From Paenibacillus sp. FSL H8-0548 (lineage in GTDB: Bacteria > Bacillota > Bacilli > Paenibacillales > Paenibacillaceae): 64,000 bases of DNA. The translations under genes and the position numbers were made by a program. Positions 44,438-54,176 of the stretch are shown here, piece after piece. Location of the stretch: contig NZ_CP152049.1 of the NCBI RefSeq assembly GCF_038630985.1, positions 252,001-316,000 on the forward strand, given 5' to 3'. Every line of letters begins with the position of its first letter. The stretch's first letter is position 1. The notes beneath the pieces were generated by a model. It saw nothing but the letters and a program-made list of their open reading frames with translations. It was not told the origin of the DNA and made no database searches.

Positions 44438-45307
44438 ATGAAGTTAAAATCGAGAGGCGAAATGGTTTTCGAAATCAGCAATTATATCCTGCTCAGTGTG
44501 ATTATGGCGGCGTGTTTATTGCCACTGCTCAATATTGCTGCAAAGTCTTTCAGTAGTGAGGCCTATGTTTTAGCTGGAGAAATCTTTATATGGCCGAAGG
44601 GCTTTACTGCTGCTGCTTATGAGATCGTTCTCGGCAGCAGGAGGTTTTGGGACTCCTTCGGAAATACGGTGTTCATTACGGTAGTCGGTACAGCGCTGAA
44701 TACCATGCTGACGATTTTTGCCGGATATGCATTATCCCGCAAGCGGCTAAGAGGTCAGAATTTGATTATGTTTATGTTTATCTTCGCGATGCTGTTCAGT
44801 GGGGGGATCATTCCAACTTATCTAATCGTCAAGGAGATTGGACTTTTGAACTCTTTGTGGGCGCTCATCATTCCTGGTATGGTAGCACCTTTCAATATGA
44901 TTATTATGAGACTGTATTTCTATAATATCCCCGATAGTATGGAGGAGTCAGCGAAGATCGATGGAGCCTCAAATTTCAAAATCTTGTTTTCAATTATGAT
45001 TCCGCTTGCGATGCCGTCCATTGCTACCATTTCATTATTCTATGCCGTGGAATATTGGAACAATTATTTTGATGCGCTGATCTATATTAACAAGCATAGT
45101 TTGTTTCCTCTGCAGGTCTATCTACGAGAAATTATTATTAATGCTTCAAGTGCCGATATAAACAATCTTGATTTGATGATGAACACCGCGCAAGAATCGG
45201 TACGAGGAGCAACGGTCGTGGCGGCTACATTGCCTATCTTGCTTGTGTATCCTTTTCTCCAGAAGCACTTTGTTAAAGGTGTTATGCTGGGGGCTGTCAA
45301 GCAATAA
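44438..45307 (+). CDS. LplC/YtcP-type ABC transporter permease
   Basis: 289 residues from the ATG at 44438 (AAAGGAG upstream); an earlier in-frame codon at 44378 lies inside the end of lplB and has no such site. Six helices; the family stretches are LPLLNIAAKSFSSEAYVLAG, FMFIFAMLFSGGIIPTYLIV and MEESAKIDGASNFKILFSIM. It pairs with the LplB-type permease upstream. Confidence 0.9.
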   Translation: MKLKSRGEMVFEISNYILLSVIMAACLLPLLNIAAKSFSSEAYVLAGEIFIWPKGFTAAAYEIVLGSRRFWDSFGNTVFITVVGTALNTMLTIFAGYALSRKRLRGQNLIMFMFIFAMLFSGGIIPTYLIVKEIGLLNSLWALIIPGMVAPFNMIIMRLYFYNIPDSMEESAKIDGASNFKILFSIMIPLAMPSIATISLFYAVEYWNNYFDALIYINKHSLFPLQVYLREIIINASSADINNLDLMMNTAQESVRGATVVAATLPILLVYPFLQKHFVKGVMLGAVKQ

Positions 45308-45416
45308 GGGGGTTTAACCGATACTGTTCAGCCATCTTATCGGAATTCAGAGTGGGGGCTAAAGCTTAACCATTCTTTATTCATAGATTAACAAAACAAA
45401 AAGGGAGGAATTACTT

Positions 45417-46964
45417 TTGAGAACTAGATGGGATAGAAGGCTTCAAGCGGTGTTAATCGCGATGCTTGTGATGATCATGATTGCGGGATGCGGGAACGGA
45501 GGCAATAATGCTTCATCGGAGGGCAAGAACAGCAACACGGGGTCAACGGAAAAGGATAAGAGCCCAACCGCCGATGGAGATAAAAAGACGAAGCTAAAGG
45601 TGTATGTTCCATCCAATGTTGAGGAATTTCCTTCTGGGACAGATTTGAATAAAAACGAAATTGTAAGCTACATTGAAGAGCAAACAAATTTTTACATTGA
45701 ATGGGAAATGCAGCCGAAGGAGAGTGTTGATCAGAAGATCAATATTATGATGGCTTCCGGAGATGCACCGGATTTAATTATTACAGGCAGCAAAGAAATT
45801 TATGCTAATTTGGCACAGCAAGGATTGCTCGCGCCGCTTGATGAAGCATTGAAAGAGGTCGGACCAAGAATTATGGAAACCGTACCTGCAGATACGTGGA
45901 AAGCGGTTACCTATAATGACAGCATCTATGCGATCGCGGTTCCTCAGAATCAGGTATCAACGATGGGAATGCTCGTAAGAACAGATATTTTGGATGAGCT
46001 CGGAATTGCAATTCCTAAGACCTTGGATGAATATACGGCTGCTTTGAAGACAATTAAAGAGAAAAAGTCTGATAGTGGGCTTATACCGCTGCTAGGCGGG
46101 GCTGCTGATGGAAATGGGAATACTTTTGGTTATATTCAGAGCTTTTCTGGCGCCTTTGGCCTGGGCTCCCAGTATGTCGTAGAGGGTGATCATGTCGTTC
46201 ATACGTATACACAACCGGCTGCCAAAGAATTCCTGGCGTATATGAACAATCTATATAAAGAAGGAATTTTGGATCGTGAGTATCCCGTCAATAAAAATCC
46301 TAATATACAAGAGAAAATGGTTAGCGGGCAAGCGGCGATGGCTACAATCGGTTGGGCGGATGCCAAGGGCATAACAGAGGCTCTTTTGGAGAAAAACCCA
46401 AATGCGAAGCTAGAGTTCATTCACCCGCCAGTAGGTGCAGACGGTAAATTCGGTTATCAGCAGAATACGCCAGTACGTGTTTATATGCTAGTGCCGAAAT
46501 CAAGCAAAAAAGTGAAGGAGGCTGTTGAATTTATCAATAGCTATATGGCAGAAGATGTACTGAACGTCGTCTCCTACGGATGGGAAGGAAATCATTATAA
46601 TACAACAGATGGTGTCATAGTCGCTACTGAAGCCGCAGAACAGATCCGTTACAGAATTTACTATCAGCTGTGGGATACTGAAAAGAACTTCTTGAATCGG
46701 GTAGCGCTGAAGGGCTTCTCACCTTATTATGAACCGCTTAAAGAATACGTGAAGTACACAGAGATCACGAACTTTGCACCTCCGATTCCTGAGGTTGAAG
46801 AAAATTCGCAATCACTGTTGGATTTAACGAATGAATATTTTATAAAAATAGTTACGGGAGCTTTGCCGATTGATGCCTTTGATGAGTATGTGAACAAATG
46901 GAACAGCCTTGGGGGTGAGGCATCACTAACAGCAATCAATGAATGGTACCAAACATTCAAGTGA
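45417..46964 (+). CDS. LplA-type extracellular binding lipoprotein
   Basis: 515 residues from a TTG with GGGAGG 8 bases before it. The lipobox is MIAGC (Cys near residue 25), followed by a Ser/Thr/Asn-rich tether. The mature protein is of the long LplA class: KLKVYVPSNVEEFPSGTDLN, GDAPDLIITGSKEIYANLAQ, and a C-terminus with NEYFIKIVTGALPIDAFDEY. These large binding proteins go with LplB/LplC permeases. Sugar ligand unknown. Confidence 0.9.
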   Translation: MRTRWDRRLQAVLIAMLVMIMIAGCGNGGNNASSEGKNSNTGSTEKDKSPTADGDKKTKLKVYVPSNVEEFPSGTDLNKNEIVSYIEEQTNFYIEWEMQPKESVDQKINIMMASGDAPDLIITGSKEIYANLAQQGLLAPLDEALKEVGPRIMETVPADTWKAVTYNDSIYAIAVPQNQVSTMGMLVRTDILDELGIAIPKTLDEYTAALKTIKEKKSDSGLIPLLGGAADGNGNTFGYIQSFSGAFGLGSQYVVEGDHVVHTYTQPAAKEFLAYMNNLYKEGILDREYPVNKNPNIQEKMVSGQAAMATIGWADAKGITEALLEKNPNAKLEFIHPPVGADGKFGYQQNTPVRVYMLVPKSSKKVKEAVEFINSYMAEDVLNVVSYGWEGNHYNTTDGVIVATEAAEQIRYRIYYQLWDTEKNFLNRVALKGFSPYYEPLKEYVKYTEITNFAPPIPEVEENSQSLLDLTNEYFIKIVTGALPIDAFDEYVNKWNSLGGEASLTAINEWYQTFK

Positions 46965-47071
46965 AACCTAGCAATCTTGCAAAATAGTCTCGATTGAGAG
47001 TGGTACAATAGGACACGAGAAGTTGATTTTATCTGCGTTGTTTTTCAAAGGCAGGTTAGGAGGAACGATTC

Positions 47072-47827
47072 GTGTTATCCATGATCATAGTAGACGATGA
47101 AGATATTATTCGTGAGGGACTGCGCGATTATATCGCTTGGTCTGAGATGGGTATTCAGATCAGTGGTGAAGCAGAAAATGGCAAGGAAGCACTTCAAAAG
47201 GTCAGGGATCTCAAGCCGGATATTTTGCTTACCGATGTGGTGATGCCGGGCATGAATGGGCTGGAGCTCATTCAAGCCATTCGGGAAGAGGGTCATCCGG
47301 TAGAGATTGTTGTTCTTAGTGCATTCGAGAATTTCCAATATATTAAATCAGCGCTCAAGTTTAATGCCGTCGACTATCTAGTTAAGCCATTCAACCAGAT
47401 TGAGCTGGAGCAGGTGATGGGCAAAGTCATCTTGCAGGTAAAGCGGGATCGAATGATCGCGGATTATATCCCGAGTCAAGTATTGACCATCGGCAGCGGT
47501 ACTCGAGATCAGCGGTTGTCCCAAGAGATTATTAAGCTAATTGAACAACGATATATGGAACGGCTTACGATTCAGGACATTGCTACTGAGGTTTGTCTAT
47601 CCATCAACCATATGGCAAGTGTCTTTAAGAAGGAGACCGGTGAGACGGTTGTCGATCATCTGACGAAGGTTCGGATGAAACACGCAAAGCGGATGCTGCG
47701 TGATCCATCCTTCAGGATCTATGAAATTGCTGGGGGTACGGGATATTCAGACGCCAACTATTTCGCTAAGGTCTTTAAGAAATATACAGGTTTTAGTCCG
47801 AAGGACTATAGAGAACAGTGGTTATGA
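47072..47827 (+). CDS. Short AraC-family response regulator
   Basis: 251 residues, about half the length of most YesN proteins: a receiver domain with Asp55 in LLTDVVMPGMNG and Lys in VDYLVKPFNQ is joined almost directly to the AraC DNA-binding domain (IQDIATEVCLSINHMASVFK, AGGTGYSDANYFAKVFKKYT). The central domain of YesN is missing, and the joint is smooth, so this seems a natural form and not a deletion. It overlaps the kinase gene by four bases and should control the lplB operon. Confidence 0.9.
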   Translation: MLSMIIVDDEDIIREGLRDYIAWSEMGIQISGEAENGKEALQKVRDLKPDILLTDVVMPGMNGLELIQAIREEGHPVEIVVLSAFENFQYIKSALKFNAVDYLVKPFNQIELEQVMGKVILQVKRDRMIADYIPSQVLTIGSGTRDQRLSQEIIKLIEQRYMERLTIQDIATEVCLSINHMASVFKKETGETVVDHLTKVRMKHAKRMLRDPSFRIYEIAGGTGYSDANYFAKVFKKYTGFSPKDYREQWL

Positions 47828-49674
47828 GGATTAGTGCAGCTGCTGTGAGGGTGCTGTCCATGCTGGGTCGAACCGTTCGAATACTCTTACCACGACGGAT
47901 CACCCTGCGGGGGAAGCTCATGCTTTCTTATTTGACATTGATTGTTTTGGCGACATTTCTGATTGGCTATTTCTCGTATATGAAGGCAACACAGATTGTG
48001 GAGGAGCAAGTCGGTGCGACATTTAAGCAAGCGCTGCATCAAGCTGCCATCAATATCACGTATAGGCTGGAGGAAGTAGAGAATGTATCAGAGCTTATTC
48101 TGACTCATTCACGGCTGCAGCCTATTCTGAAGAGGGCGCAATCAGGATACGGCGATACGACAACGGTACAACTGCTGAATGATTTTCAAGACTTGATCGG
48201 CATTATATCTAATCTAGAGAATAATCGGAATATTTACCGAATTCGGCTATTCGTTCCTGGTGATTCACTATATTCACGCGAGAACAATAACATCTTTAGA
48301 ATGCAGGATCTAGACAGTGAATTAATACAGCAAATAATGGATACGAATGGGCACATCTTGTGGAAGAGTACTTACGAGCAGGAATATTTGCCTTCGAACA
48401 AGCAAGAGGTCATTTCTTTGTTTCGTACCATTAATGACTTGCGCAATCTTAAAACGGTACTGGGCGTAGTTGCTATCGATATTCAGGAGGATGTGCTGAA
48501 CGGCGTTTTCAAGGATGTGAATTTTTCTGAAAACGGTGCCATCTTCGTCTATAACAATGGAGAGAGGATTACCTCCTTTACCTCCGCGGCGATTTCCGAT
48601 TACGCGGAAAGCGATGTAATGGATAAGATACTAAACGCGAGTCCCTCAGAGGAACTGCCTATTATTCAGCTAGGCGAGACGGACTACTTCACTATTTTCC
48701 AAGAGGTGGAGTACAGCGGCTGGGAGATCGCGGCCTTGGTTCCCGTTCAAGAAATTAGGGCCAAGAGCCAAATCATTGGAAAATTTACAGGTTTAATTGG
48801 TCTTCTTGTCATCTCCTTGGCAACGTTGTCAGCGGCTCTATTGGCTAATCAGTTGACTCGTGGTTTACGTACTCTAGTTGTGCATATGCAGGATGTTAGG
48901 CATGGGAGCTACGGTCAATTGATCCGAGTTACCGGAAACGATGAAATATCGGGATTGCAATCGCAATACAATAGTATGGTCTTAAGGATAAGAGAGCTGA
49001 TTGAGACCGTCTATCTCATGGGCGTACGAAAACAGGCAGCAGAGCTTACGGCATTGGAATCACAGATTAAGCCTCATTTTCTCTACAATACACTGGATAC
49101 CTTGAAGTGGATGGGGATGAAAATCAAGGCAGATCATATGGTTTCTCTCGTAGATTCATTGTCGAAATTTTTTCGGCTTGGCTTGAATCGTGGTCAGGAG
49201 CTGACAACTGTGGTGAATGAGCTAGGTCATGTCCAAGCCTTCATGAATATTCAGGATATTCGGTTTTCAGAAAAGCTTAGCTACTGGTATGAGGTAGACA
49301 GTGAATTGCTTAGTTGTCGAATTACGAAGTTAATTTTACAACCCATAGTGGAAAATGCGGTCTTGCATGGGATTCAGCAAAAGGAAGACCATTCTGGCAC
49401 AGTCATCGTGCGAGTATATGCGGACAATGCCCATTACGTATTCGATGTTATTGATGATGGAGTGGGCATGACCCGTAAGCAGCAAGCTATACTGCTGCAA
49501 GAGGATCGGGGCGGCGGATACGGTGCGAAAAATGTGCATCAACGGATTCGTCTGTATTACGGGGACAATTACGGAGTAGAATGCTTTAGCCGCTTGGGTA
49601 TTGGTACATGCATCCGTATTCGGCTGCCAATGGTTAAGAGTGAGCTTCATGGGAGTGGAAGGCTGCATCTTTAG
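47824..49674 (+). CDS. YesM-type sensor histidine kinase
   Basis: 616 residues from the ATG at 47824 that overlaps the regulator stop (ATGA); an ATG at 47860 with GAGGGTG before it is an alternative. Membrane helices lie at about 25 to 47 (LMLSYLTLIVLATFLIGYFS) and 320 to 342 (GLIGLLVISLATLSAALLAN), with an extracellular sensor between. Then come HAMP, the box SQIKPHFLYNTLDTLKWMGM and the ATPase loops VIDDGVGMTRKQ and GGYGAKNVHQRIRLYYG. It pairs with the short regulator. Confidence 0.9.
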   Translation: MRISAAAVRVLSMLGRTVRILLPRRITLRGKLMLSYLTLIVLATFLIGYFSYMKATQIVEEQVGATFKQALHQAAINITYRLEEVENVSELILTHSRLQPILKRAQSGYGDTTTVQLLNDFQDLIGIISNLENNRNIYRIRLFVPGDSLYSRENNNIFRMQDLDSELIQQIMDTNGHILWKSTYEQEYLPSNKQEVISLFRTINDLRNLKTVLGVVAIDIQEDVLNGVFKDVNFSENGAIFVYNNGERITSFTSAAISDYAESDVMDKILNASPSEELPIIQLGETDYFTIFQEVEYSGWEIAALVPVQEIRAKSQIIGKFTGLIGLLVISLATLSAALLANQLTRGLRTLVVHMQDVRHGSYGQLIRVTGNDEISGLQSQYNSMVLRIRELIETVYLMGVRKQAAELTALESQIKPHFLYNTLDTLKWMGMKIKADHMVSLVDSLSKFFRLGLNRGQELTTVVNELGHVQAFMNIQDIRFSEKLSYWYEVDSELLSCRITKLILQPIVENAVLHGIQQKEDHSGTVIVRVYADNAHYVFDVIDDGVGMTRKQQAILLQEDRGGGYGAKNVHQRIRLYYGDNYGVECFSRLGIGTCIRIRLPMVKSELHGSGRLHL

Positions 49675-49723
49675 TGCAAATGTAAATAATTGGCGGTATA
49701 CATTCAGAGGAGGGAATATTCAA

Positions 49724-50491
49724 ATGAATTTAAATCTAACGTATGAGCAACTGGAAAGCTACAAGCAAACGGGATATTTGGTACTGCGAAATGTGTTTAG
49801 CGAGCAAGAAGTACGCTTATGGCAAGCGGAATGCGACCGTCTTCAAAGCCTCGAAGAGTATGTGAACCCACTGAATCTTCGTGTTGCTTTTCGTCAGATA
49901 GCTAATGGAGAGAAAATGATTGAGAAGTTTGATCCTCTCCTGGACGTATCGCCGGTTTTTGCTAATCTCTTTCAGGATGAGCGGATTTTGGCACCGCTTC
50001 GAGATATTTATATGGATGAACCGCTTCTCTTCAAAGATAAATTAATCTTCAAACTACCTGGGAATGCTGGCTATACGATGCATCAGGATGCTGCTTTCTG
50101 GGATACGTTCCCGTATGAAGGACTGATCTCTGTCATGGTTGCCATTGATGGTGCCACTAAAATTAACGGCGGTTTGGAATTGTTTCCTGGGTATCATGAT
50201 AAGCTGCGTCAGAAAGAGCCGCTTCGTAATTTTGATGCGGAGGAAATTGCCGCCATTGATGCTTCTAAAGGGGTAATCTATGAGACGAATCCAGGGGATA
50301 TGATTCTATTCTCGTCCTTAACACCACATCAAAGTGGCTCAAATACATCGGATTCAAGCAGGAGACAGCTGTTTTTGACTTATTCTCCTACAAAAAATGG
50401 GCAGTTATATAAAGCGCATTATCAGCATTATATCCGCTATGCTACTCGCGGGGTTGACGCGACGACTCTAAACAAAAGCTACTTTAAGTAA
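49724..50491 (+). CDS. PhyH-type Fe(II)/2-oxoglutarate dioxygenase, copy 1
   Basis: 255 residues from the ATG at 49724 with GAGGAGGG before it; upstream in-frame codons overlap the kinase end. The jelly-roll iron site is complete: His120-x-Asp122 in YTMHQDAAFW and His202 in LTPHQSGSN, and an Arg for 2-oxoglutarate follows in SSRRQLFLTY. The family includes phytanoyl-CoA, ectoine, 2-aminoethylphosphonate and many antibiotic hydroxylases. A second copy lies at 52388, about two thirds identical. Both sit in a sugar-uptake locus, so hydroxylation or oxidative cleavage of an imported compound is inferred. Confidence 0.87.
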   Translation: MNLNLTYEQLESYKQTGYLVLRNVFSEQEVRLWQAECDRLQSLEEYVNPLNLRVAFRQIANGEKMIEKFDPLLDVSPVFANLFQDERILAPLRDIYMDEPLLFKDKLIFKLPGNAGYTMHQDAAFWDTFPYEGLISVMVAIDGATKINGGLELFPGYHDKLRQKEPLRNFDAEEIAAIDASKGVIYETNPGDMILFSSLTPHQSGSNTSDSSRRQLFLTYSPTKNGQLYKAHYQHYIRYATRGVDATTLNKSYFK

Positions 50492-50551
50492 GAGGAAGCA
50501 GAGAGCGAAGAGGCTGTATAAGCAAACTGACGAGGCAAGGAGAAATATCAA

Positions 50552-51319
50552 ATGAAGAGTGCTGCACATTCAGGTGTTAATTGGATAACAGGAGTAGATG
50601 GACTCGTTAGCTTCTGGGATTTTCAGGAGGCTTGTGGCGATGAATACGTGGCAAAGGGACCTTATCCGTACCGATTGAAGAAAATGAACGAGACAGTAGA
50701 ACAGGCGGAAAAAGGTGTTTTTGGAGCGAACTCAGTCAATTTAACGAATGGCAGCTGGCTCAGTATTCCTCGCAATGATTGCCCTGAACTAAATATTCAT
50801 GGACCGCAGGCGACTCTGACTGTCGCAGCCTGGATAAACCGTGCTGAGATCACGAGCAGCGGATGTGAGTTTATTGCCGGAATATGGAATGAAACAGCTA
50901 AAAAGCGCCAGTACGGTATGTTCATTAATCTGGAAATATGGGACAGTTCGGAACAAGTATGCGGCCATGTGTCTGCTGTTGGGGGTCCAACTCCGGGGTA
51001 TAAATACTGCATGACAAGCGCAATCGGGGCTACACCCGTCTCCAAAGGAGATTGGCATTTCATTGCCTTTACTTATGATGGTATGGAAGCAAGGGCATAT
51101 CTGGATGGACGGCTTGATCGTAGAGATAGGTATAATCCTTACGCTTACCCGGATGGACTATTTAATGGGGGAGAAGGCGGTGCAGACTTTACCGTAGGGG
51201 CGGTCAACCGTTCCGGTGAAATCGGCAACTTCTATAATGGCTTGCTCGGAGGTTTGGCTGTGTTCAATCGTGCTTTGTCAGAGAAAGAGATACTCATGAT
51301 CCATCAGCAATGGGTGTAG
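50552..51319 (+). CDS. LamG/concanavalin A-like lectin domain protein, cytosolic
   Basis: 255 residues. AAGGAGAAAT precedes the ATG. A single LamG-like fold is indicated by VSFWDFQEACGDEY, ATLTVAAWINRAEITSSGCE, KGDWHFIAFTYDGMEARAYL, DGRLDR and FNRALSEKEILMIHQQW. It has no signal peptide, which is unusual because LamG domains normally act outside the cell. It lies between the two dioxygenase copies. It may bind a sugar or support an unknown catalytic step. Confidence 0.8.
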   Translation: MKSAAHSGVNWITGVDGLVSFWDFQEACGDEYVAKGPYPYRLKKMNETVEQAEKGVFGANSVNLTNGSWLSIPRNDCPELNIHGPQATLTVAAWINRAEITSSGCEFIAGIWNETAKKRQYGMFINLEIWDSSEQVCGHVSAVGGPTPGYKYCMTSAIGATPVSKGDWHFIAFTYDGMEARAYLDGRLDRRDRYNPYAYPDGLFNGGEGGADFTVGAVNRSGEIGNFYNGLLGGLAVFNRALSEKEILMIHQQWV

Positions 51320-51373
51320 GAGTAAACCGATATAAGTCATCTCATTTATGGATCTGGATAATGGAGTTGAAAT

Positions 51374-51414
51374 AAAAGGGACTTCTGCGGCATATGGCCG
51401 TAGAAGTCCCTTTT
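51374..51414. terminator. Bidirectional terminator between LamG and AraC genes
   Basis: AAAAGGGACTTCTGCGG pairs with CCGTAGAAGTCCCTTTT (one G-T pair) and has A and T runs at both ends, serving both converging genes. Confidence 0.9.
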
Positions 51415-51443
51415 CTCAAATATAGGAAAGTATATAAGAAAGG

Positions 51444-52238
51444 TCATATTCGATACGCTTTCCGAAACGCGGAAGGGCTCATGTTACAGCTATTTGTAAA
51501 TACCCGGCTCAAATAAAAGCCGTTCTGGTAACCGCAAAGCGGGGCAATTTCTTCTAAAGTAAGTTCGCTGCTCATTAATAGACTTTGGGCCTTACGCATT
51601 CTAATCATCGTCAAATAGGTAATGGGGGATACTCTCATGGCACTTTGAAACCGTCTAGAAAATTGTGACTGGCTTAAGGATGCCTGATCTGCTAATAGCT
51701 TCAAGGACAACGGCTCATATGCATGCTTTTGGATATGAAGAACGGCCATTCGAACGATAGGATCTCTCACGGGTAAGTGAGCGGTGTGTTCTTGTTGCTC
51801 TAGCACATATAAATACAATAAATCCATTAACAGATGTTGTTTATAGAAAAATTGCTCGTTCATACTCGAGTGGGAGAGCTCTCGGATGCACGAATAGGTT
51901 GAAGAATAACGCTCCATGCGTTGAAGAGATATTTTGCCGTAAGGAAGATCTGGCCCAGGCACCAGTGGAGTCCCTTCTTCGTCACACCAGTCAAACTCAA
52001 TAAAGAGGAAGGAGAGACTGTCAACCTCCTTACGGTACAGCGTTATTCCAGGAGGGCACAAGATGATATCACCAAATTTCGCCCGGCCTTCTTCCTCGCC
52101 TATACGATAATCGAAGCTGCCCTCATCAGCTGCTAATATGACCCAGCCATCATAGGTATCCTCCGTCAGCATAAAGACTTGTTTTATTGAAGTGTTGTGC
52201 CATCGCATCAGTTTTGCTTGAAATGAATGTTTCAGCAT
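51444..52238 (-). CDS. AraC-family regulator with cupin sensor
   Basis: 264 residues from the ATG at 52238, 9 bases after GAGAGGAGG; a codon at 52268 lies before that site. The N-terminal half is a cupin-like arm (TLYRKEVDSLSFLFIEFDWC), the C-terminal half an AraC DNA-binding domain (LSLKLLADQASLSQSQFSRR, CGYQNGFYLSRVFTNSCNMS). It is divergent from dioxygenase copy 2, with 149 bases between the starts, and is the likely local regulator of that gene. Confidence 0.88.
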   Translation of the reverse strand: MLKHSFQAKLMRWHNTSIKQVFMLTEDTYDGWVILAADEGSFDYRIGEEEGRAKFGDIILCPPGITLYRKEVDSLSFLFIEFDWCDEEGTPLVPGPDLPYGKISLQRMERYSSTYSCIRELSHSSMNEQFFYKQHLLMDLLYLYVLEQQEHTAHLPVRDPIVRMAVLHIQKHAYEPLSLKLLADQASLSQSQFSRRFQSAMRVSPITYLTMIRMRKAQSLLMSSELTLEEIAPLCGYQNGFYLSRVFTNSCNMSPSAFRKAYRI

Positions 52239-52387
52239 CGCCTGGCGCCTCCTCTCAGGTTCGCACAAAAAAGGATATGAAAGTTGATAAGTTCATGCAT
52301 GTTCTGCTTGGTTTGCAAGTAGTATCATGATATCAGGAAATGACAAAAAACGATATGGATCTTAAAAAAAGAAGAGGATGTGTTAAG

Positions 52388-53161
52388 ATGAAAATCACAA
52401 AATTTCTTACTTCTGGTCAATTAAAAGATTTTAACGATAATGGCTATCTCGTACTGCGTAATGTCTTTACTGCCGCAGAGGCAGCCGTATGGCAGCAGGA
52501 ATGTATGCGCCTGCTCACTCTGGATGAGTATCTTGATCCGAATAATCTGCGCGTAAATTACCGTAATATCAATAATCGTTCGATTATTGAGAAGATTGAT
52601 CCTGTACAGGATCTTTCAGATGTATTTCATGCTCTAGAAAAGGATGAGCGCATACTGGCCCCGCTGCGTGATATCTATATGGATGAGCCTACGTTGTTTA
52701 AAGACAAACTCATCTACAAGCTTCCAGGTGTTACTGGGTATACCATGCATCAGGATGCCTCGTGGTGGCAGGGCTTCCCGTTAGAAGGATTAATTTCAGT
52801 TATGGTAGCCATCGATGGTGCGACAGAAGAAAATGGGGGTTTGGAGCTTTTTCCAGGCTATCATGATCGCTTTCGTTCAGCGAGAGGAGAATTTCGCAAT
52901 ATGAATGCGGAAGAAATTGCTGAGATTGATGCGTCCAAGGGCGAAATCGTCGAGACGGAGCCAGGCGATATTATTATCTTCCATTCCTTTACACCGCATC
53001 AAAGCGGCTCCAACACAGCTAGCACGAGCCGTCGTCAATTATACTTGACCTATTCTCCGGGGAAAAATGGTCAACTATATCATGCCCACTATCAACATTA
53101 TTGCCGATATGTAAGTAACCTTAGAGAAGAAAAAGGAAATACAGAGATGTATTTCAAATAA
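52388..53161 (+). CDS. PhyH-type Fe(II)/2-oxoglutarate dioxygenase, copy 2
   Basis: 257 residues from the ATG at 52388 (GAGGATGTG before it). The iron ligands are His121-x-Asp123 in YTMHQDASWW and His204 in FTPHQSGSN, with Arg in STSRRQLYLTY. Compared with copy 1 the core from DERILAPLRDIYMDEP to GGLELFPGYHD is nearly unchanged, while the substrate-side loop differs (AAFWDTFPYEG against ASWWQGFPLEG), so the two may act on related but different compounds. It is expressed apart from copy 1, behind a divergent AraC gene. Confidence 0.87.
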   Translation: MKITKFLTSGQLKDFNDNGYLVLRNVFTAAEAAVWQQECMRLLTLDEYLDPNNLRVNYRNINNRSIIEKIDPVQDLSDVFHALEKDERILAPLRDIYMDEPTLFKDKLIYKLPGVTGYTMHQDASWWQGFPLEGLISVMVAIDGATEENGGLELFPGYHDRFRSARGEFRNMNAEEIAEIDASKGEIVETEPGDIIIFHSFTPHQSGSNTASTSRRQLYLTYSPGKNGQLYHAHYQHYCRYVSNLREEKGNTEMYFK

Positions 53162-53232
53162 CAAAATAAGCCACACATATGAAGAAACGGCTATCTGCTA
53201 AATGAGATTTAACTTATGGAGAATTAGGAGCA

Positions 53233-53319
53233 ATGGGAAATGAAATATATTCCAGTTTAAAGCGTGTTAAGCTGGAAGAGCAAGAGAAAGAAATTGCTCA
53301 GCTCTCTATTCAAGGATAA
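53233..53319 (+). CDS. Possible small peptide
   Basis: 28 codons, MGNEIYSSLKRVKLEEQEKE, then IAQLSIQG, preceded by GGAGAATTAGGAGCA. It is highly charged and may be the remnant of a larger coiled-coil protein. The rest of the stretch from 53162 to 53505 shows nothing else. Confidence 0.25.
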   Translation: MGNEIYSSLKRVKLEEQEKEIAQLSIQG

Positions 53320-53505
53320 AATAATCGTTAGATAGCAGAAGCACTTTAAATTGCAGAGTGCACCGCAAGGAATTAGGTTAGCGATCTTTAAGGGAAATGG
53401 GAGGTTGGCGATCATGCGCAGGCAATCTTTCGTCTTCAGAAGCCGATGTAAATCATATGGATGGAAGATTTGAAATGACCGAGCTAAGCGATGGAGGAGT
53501 CTCGA

Positions 53506-54129
53506 ATGAATTTATTTTATATGGGGCTTAAGTCTAATCACTTTAATCCCATGCCGTACTTTCTGAAAGATAATTATGTAGGCTTTGATTGGCCGGGTAT
53601 AGCTGATTTGGAGCATGTCGACAAGGATGAATGGCAGGCGAAGGCTATTGAAGCATGTTTGGATGATGGACAGGCCTTACTTGATCGCTTGGCGGAGATC
53701 AGTCTATTCGTATATACGATGCAGGATGGTGATTATGTTCTCATGACGGATGGAGACCATGCTCATCTTGGCGATCTCGGTGACTATTATTACGTGGAGC
53801 GCACCAGCGAATCGGAGGATAATATCAGTCATCGGCGCGGCGTCACATGGCTAAAGAGCCTTCCACGGGAGGAATTACATGCAGAGCTGCAGCAGTTAGT
53901 CGGGAAGCAGGCGACACTAGCAGAATTTGAGCGCGAGGTTACTCATGAGCAGATGGAGCAGTGGATGGCGAAGACCGCCGAAGTGCCGCATGAAGAAGCG
54001 GGCAAGATGAGTCTTGTAGATGAGGCTACAGTCAAGGAGGCACTGGATATATTAAAGAGTGCGATGGGAAGTGAGGATGCAGAGCGGAGGGAACGGGCAG
54101 CGATAGCGATTTTGCGGTTTGCAAAATAA
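53506..54129 (+). CDS. Hypothetical protein with Mrr-N-like domain pattern
   Basis: 207 residues from the ATG at 53506, 6 bases after GGAGGAG. The first 140 residues (YMGLKSNHFNPMPYFLKDNY, LGDLGDYYYVERTSESEDNI, SHRRGVTWLKSLPREELHAE) recall the N-terminal sensing domain seen in some Mrr-type restriction enzymes and related proteins, where an H-R-R-x-V-x-W stretch is followed by R-x-E-L. No nuclease domain follows; the C-terminal third is helical and ends in EDAERRERAAIAILRFAK. The similarity is from memory and the function is unknown. Confidence 0.6.
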   Translation: MNLFYMGLKSNHFNPMPYFLKDNYVGFDWPGIADLEHVDKDEWQAKAIEACLDDGQALLDRLAEISLFVYTMQDGDYVLMTDGDHAHLGDLGDYYYVERTSESEDNISHRRGVTWLKSLPREELHAELQQLVGKQATLAEFEREVTHEQMEQWMAKTAEVPHEEAGKMSLVDEATVKEALDILKSAMGSEDAERRERAAIAILRFAK

Positions 54130-54176
54130 CGGGAGCTGGGTATTCGGCTATAAGTGGATACGCTGCTGTATAGTTG

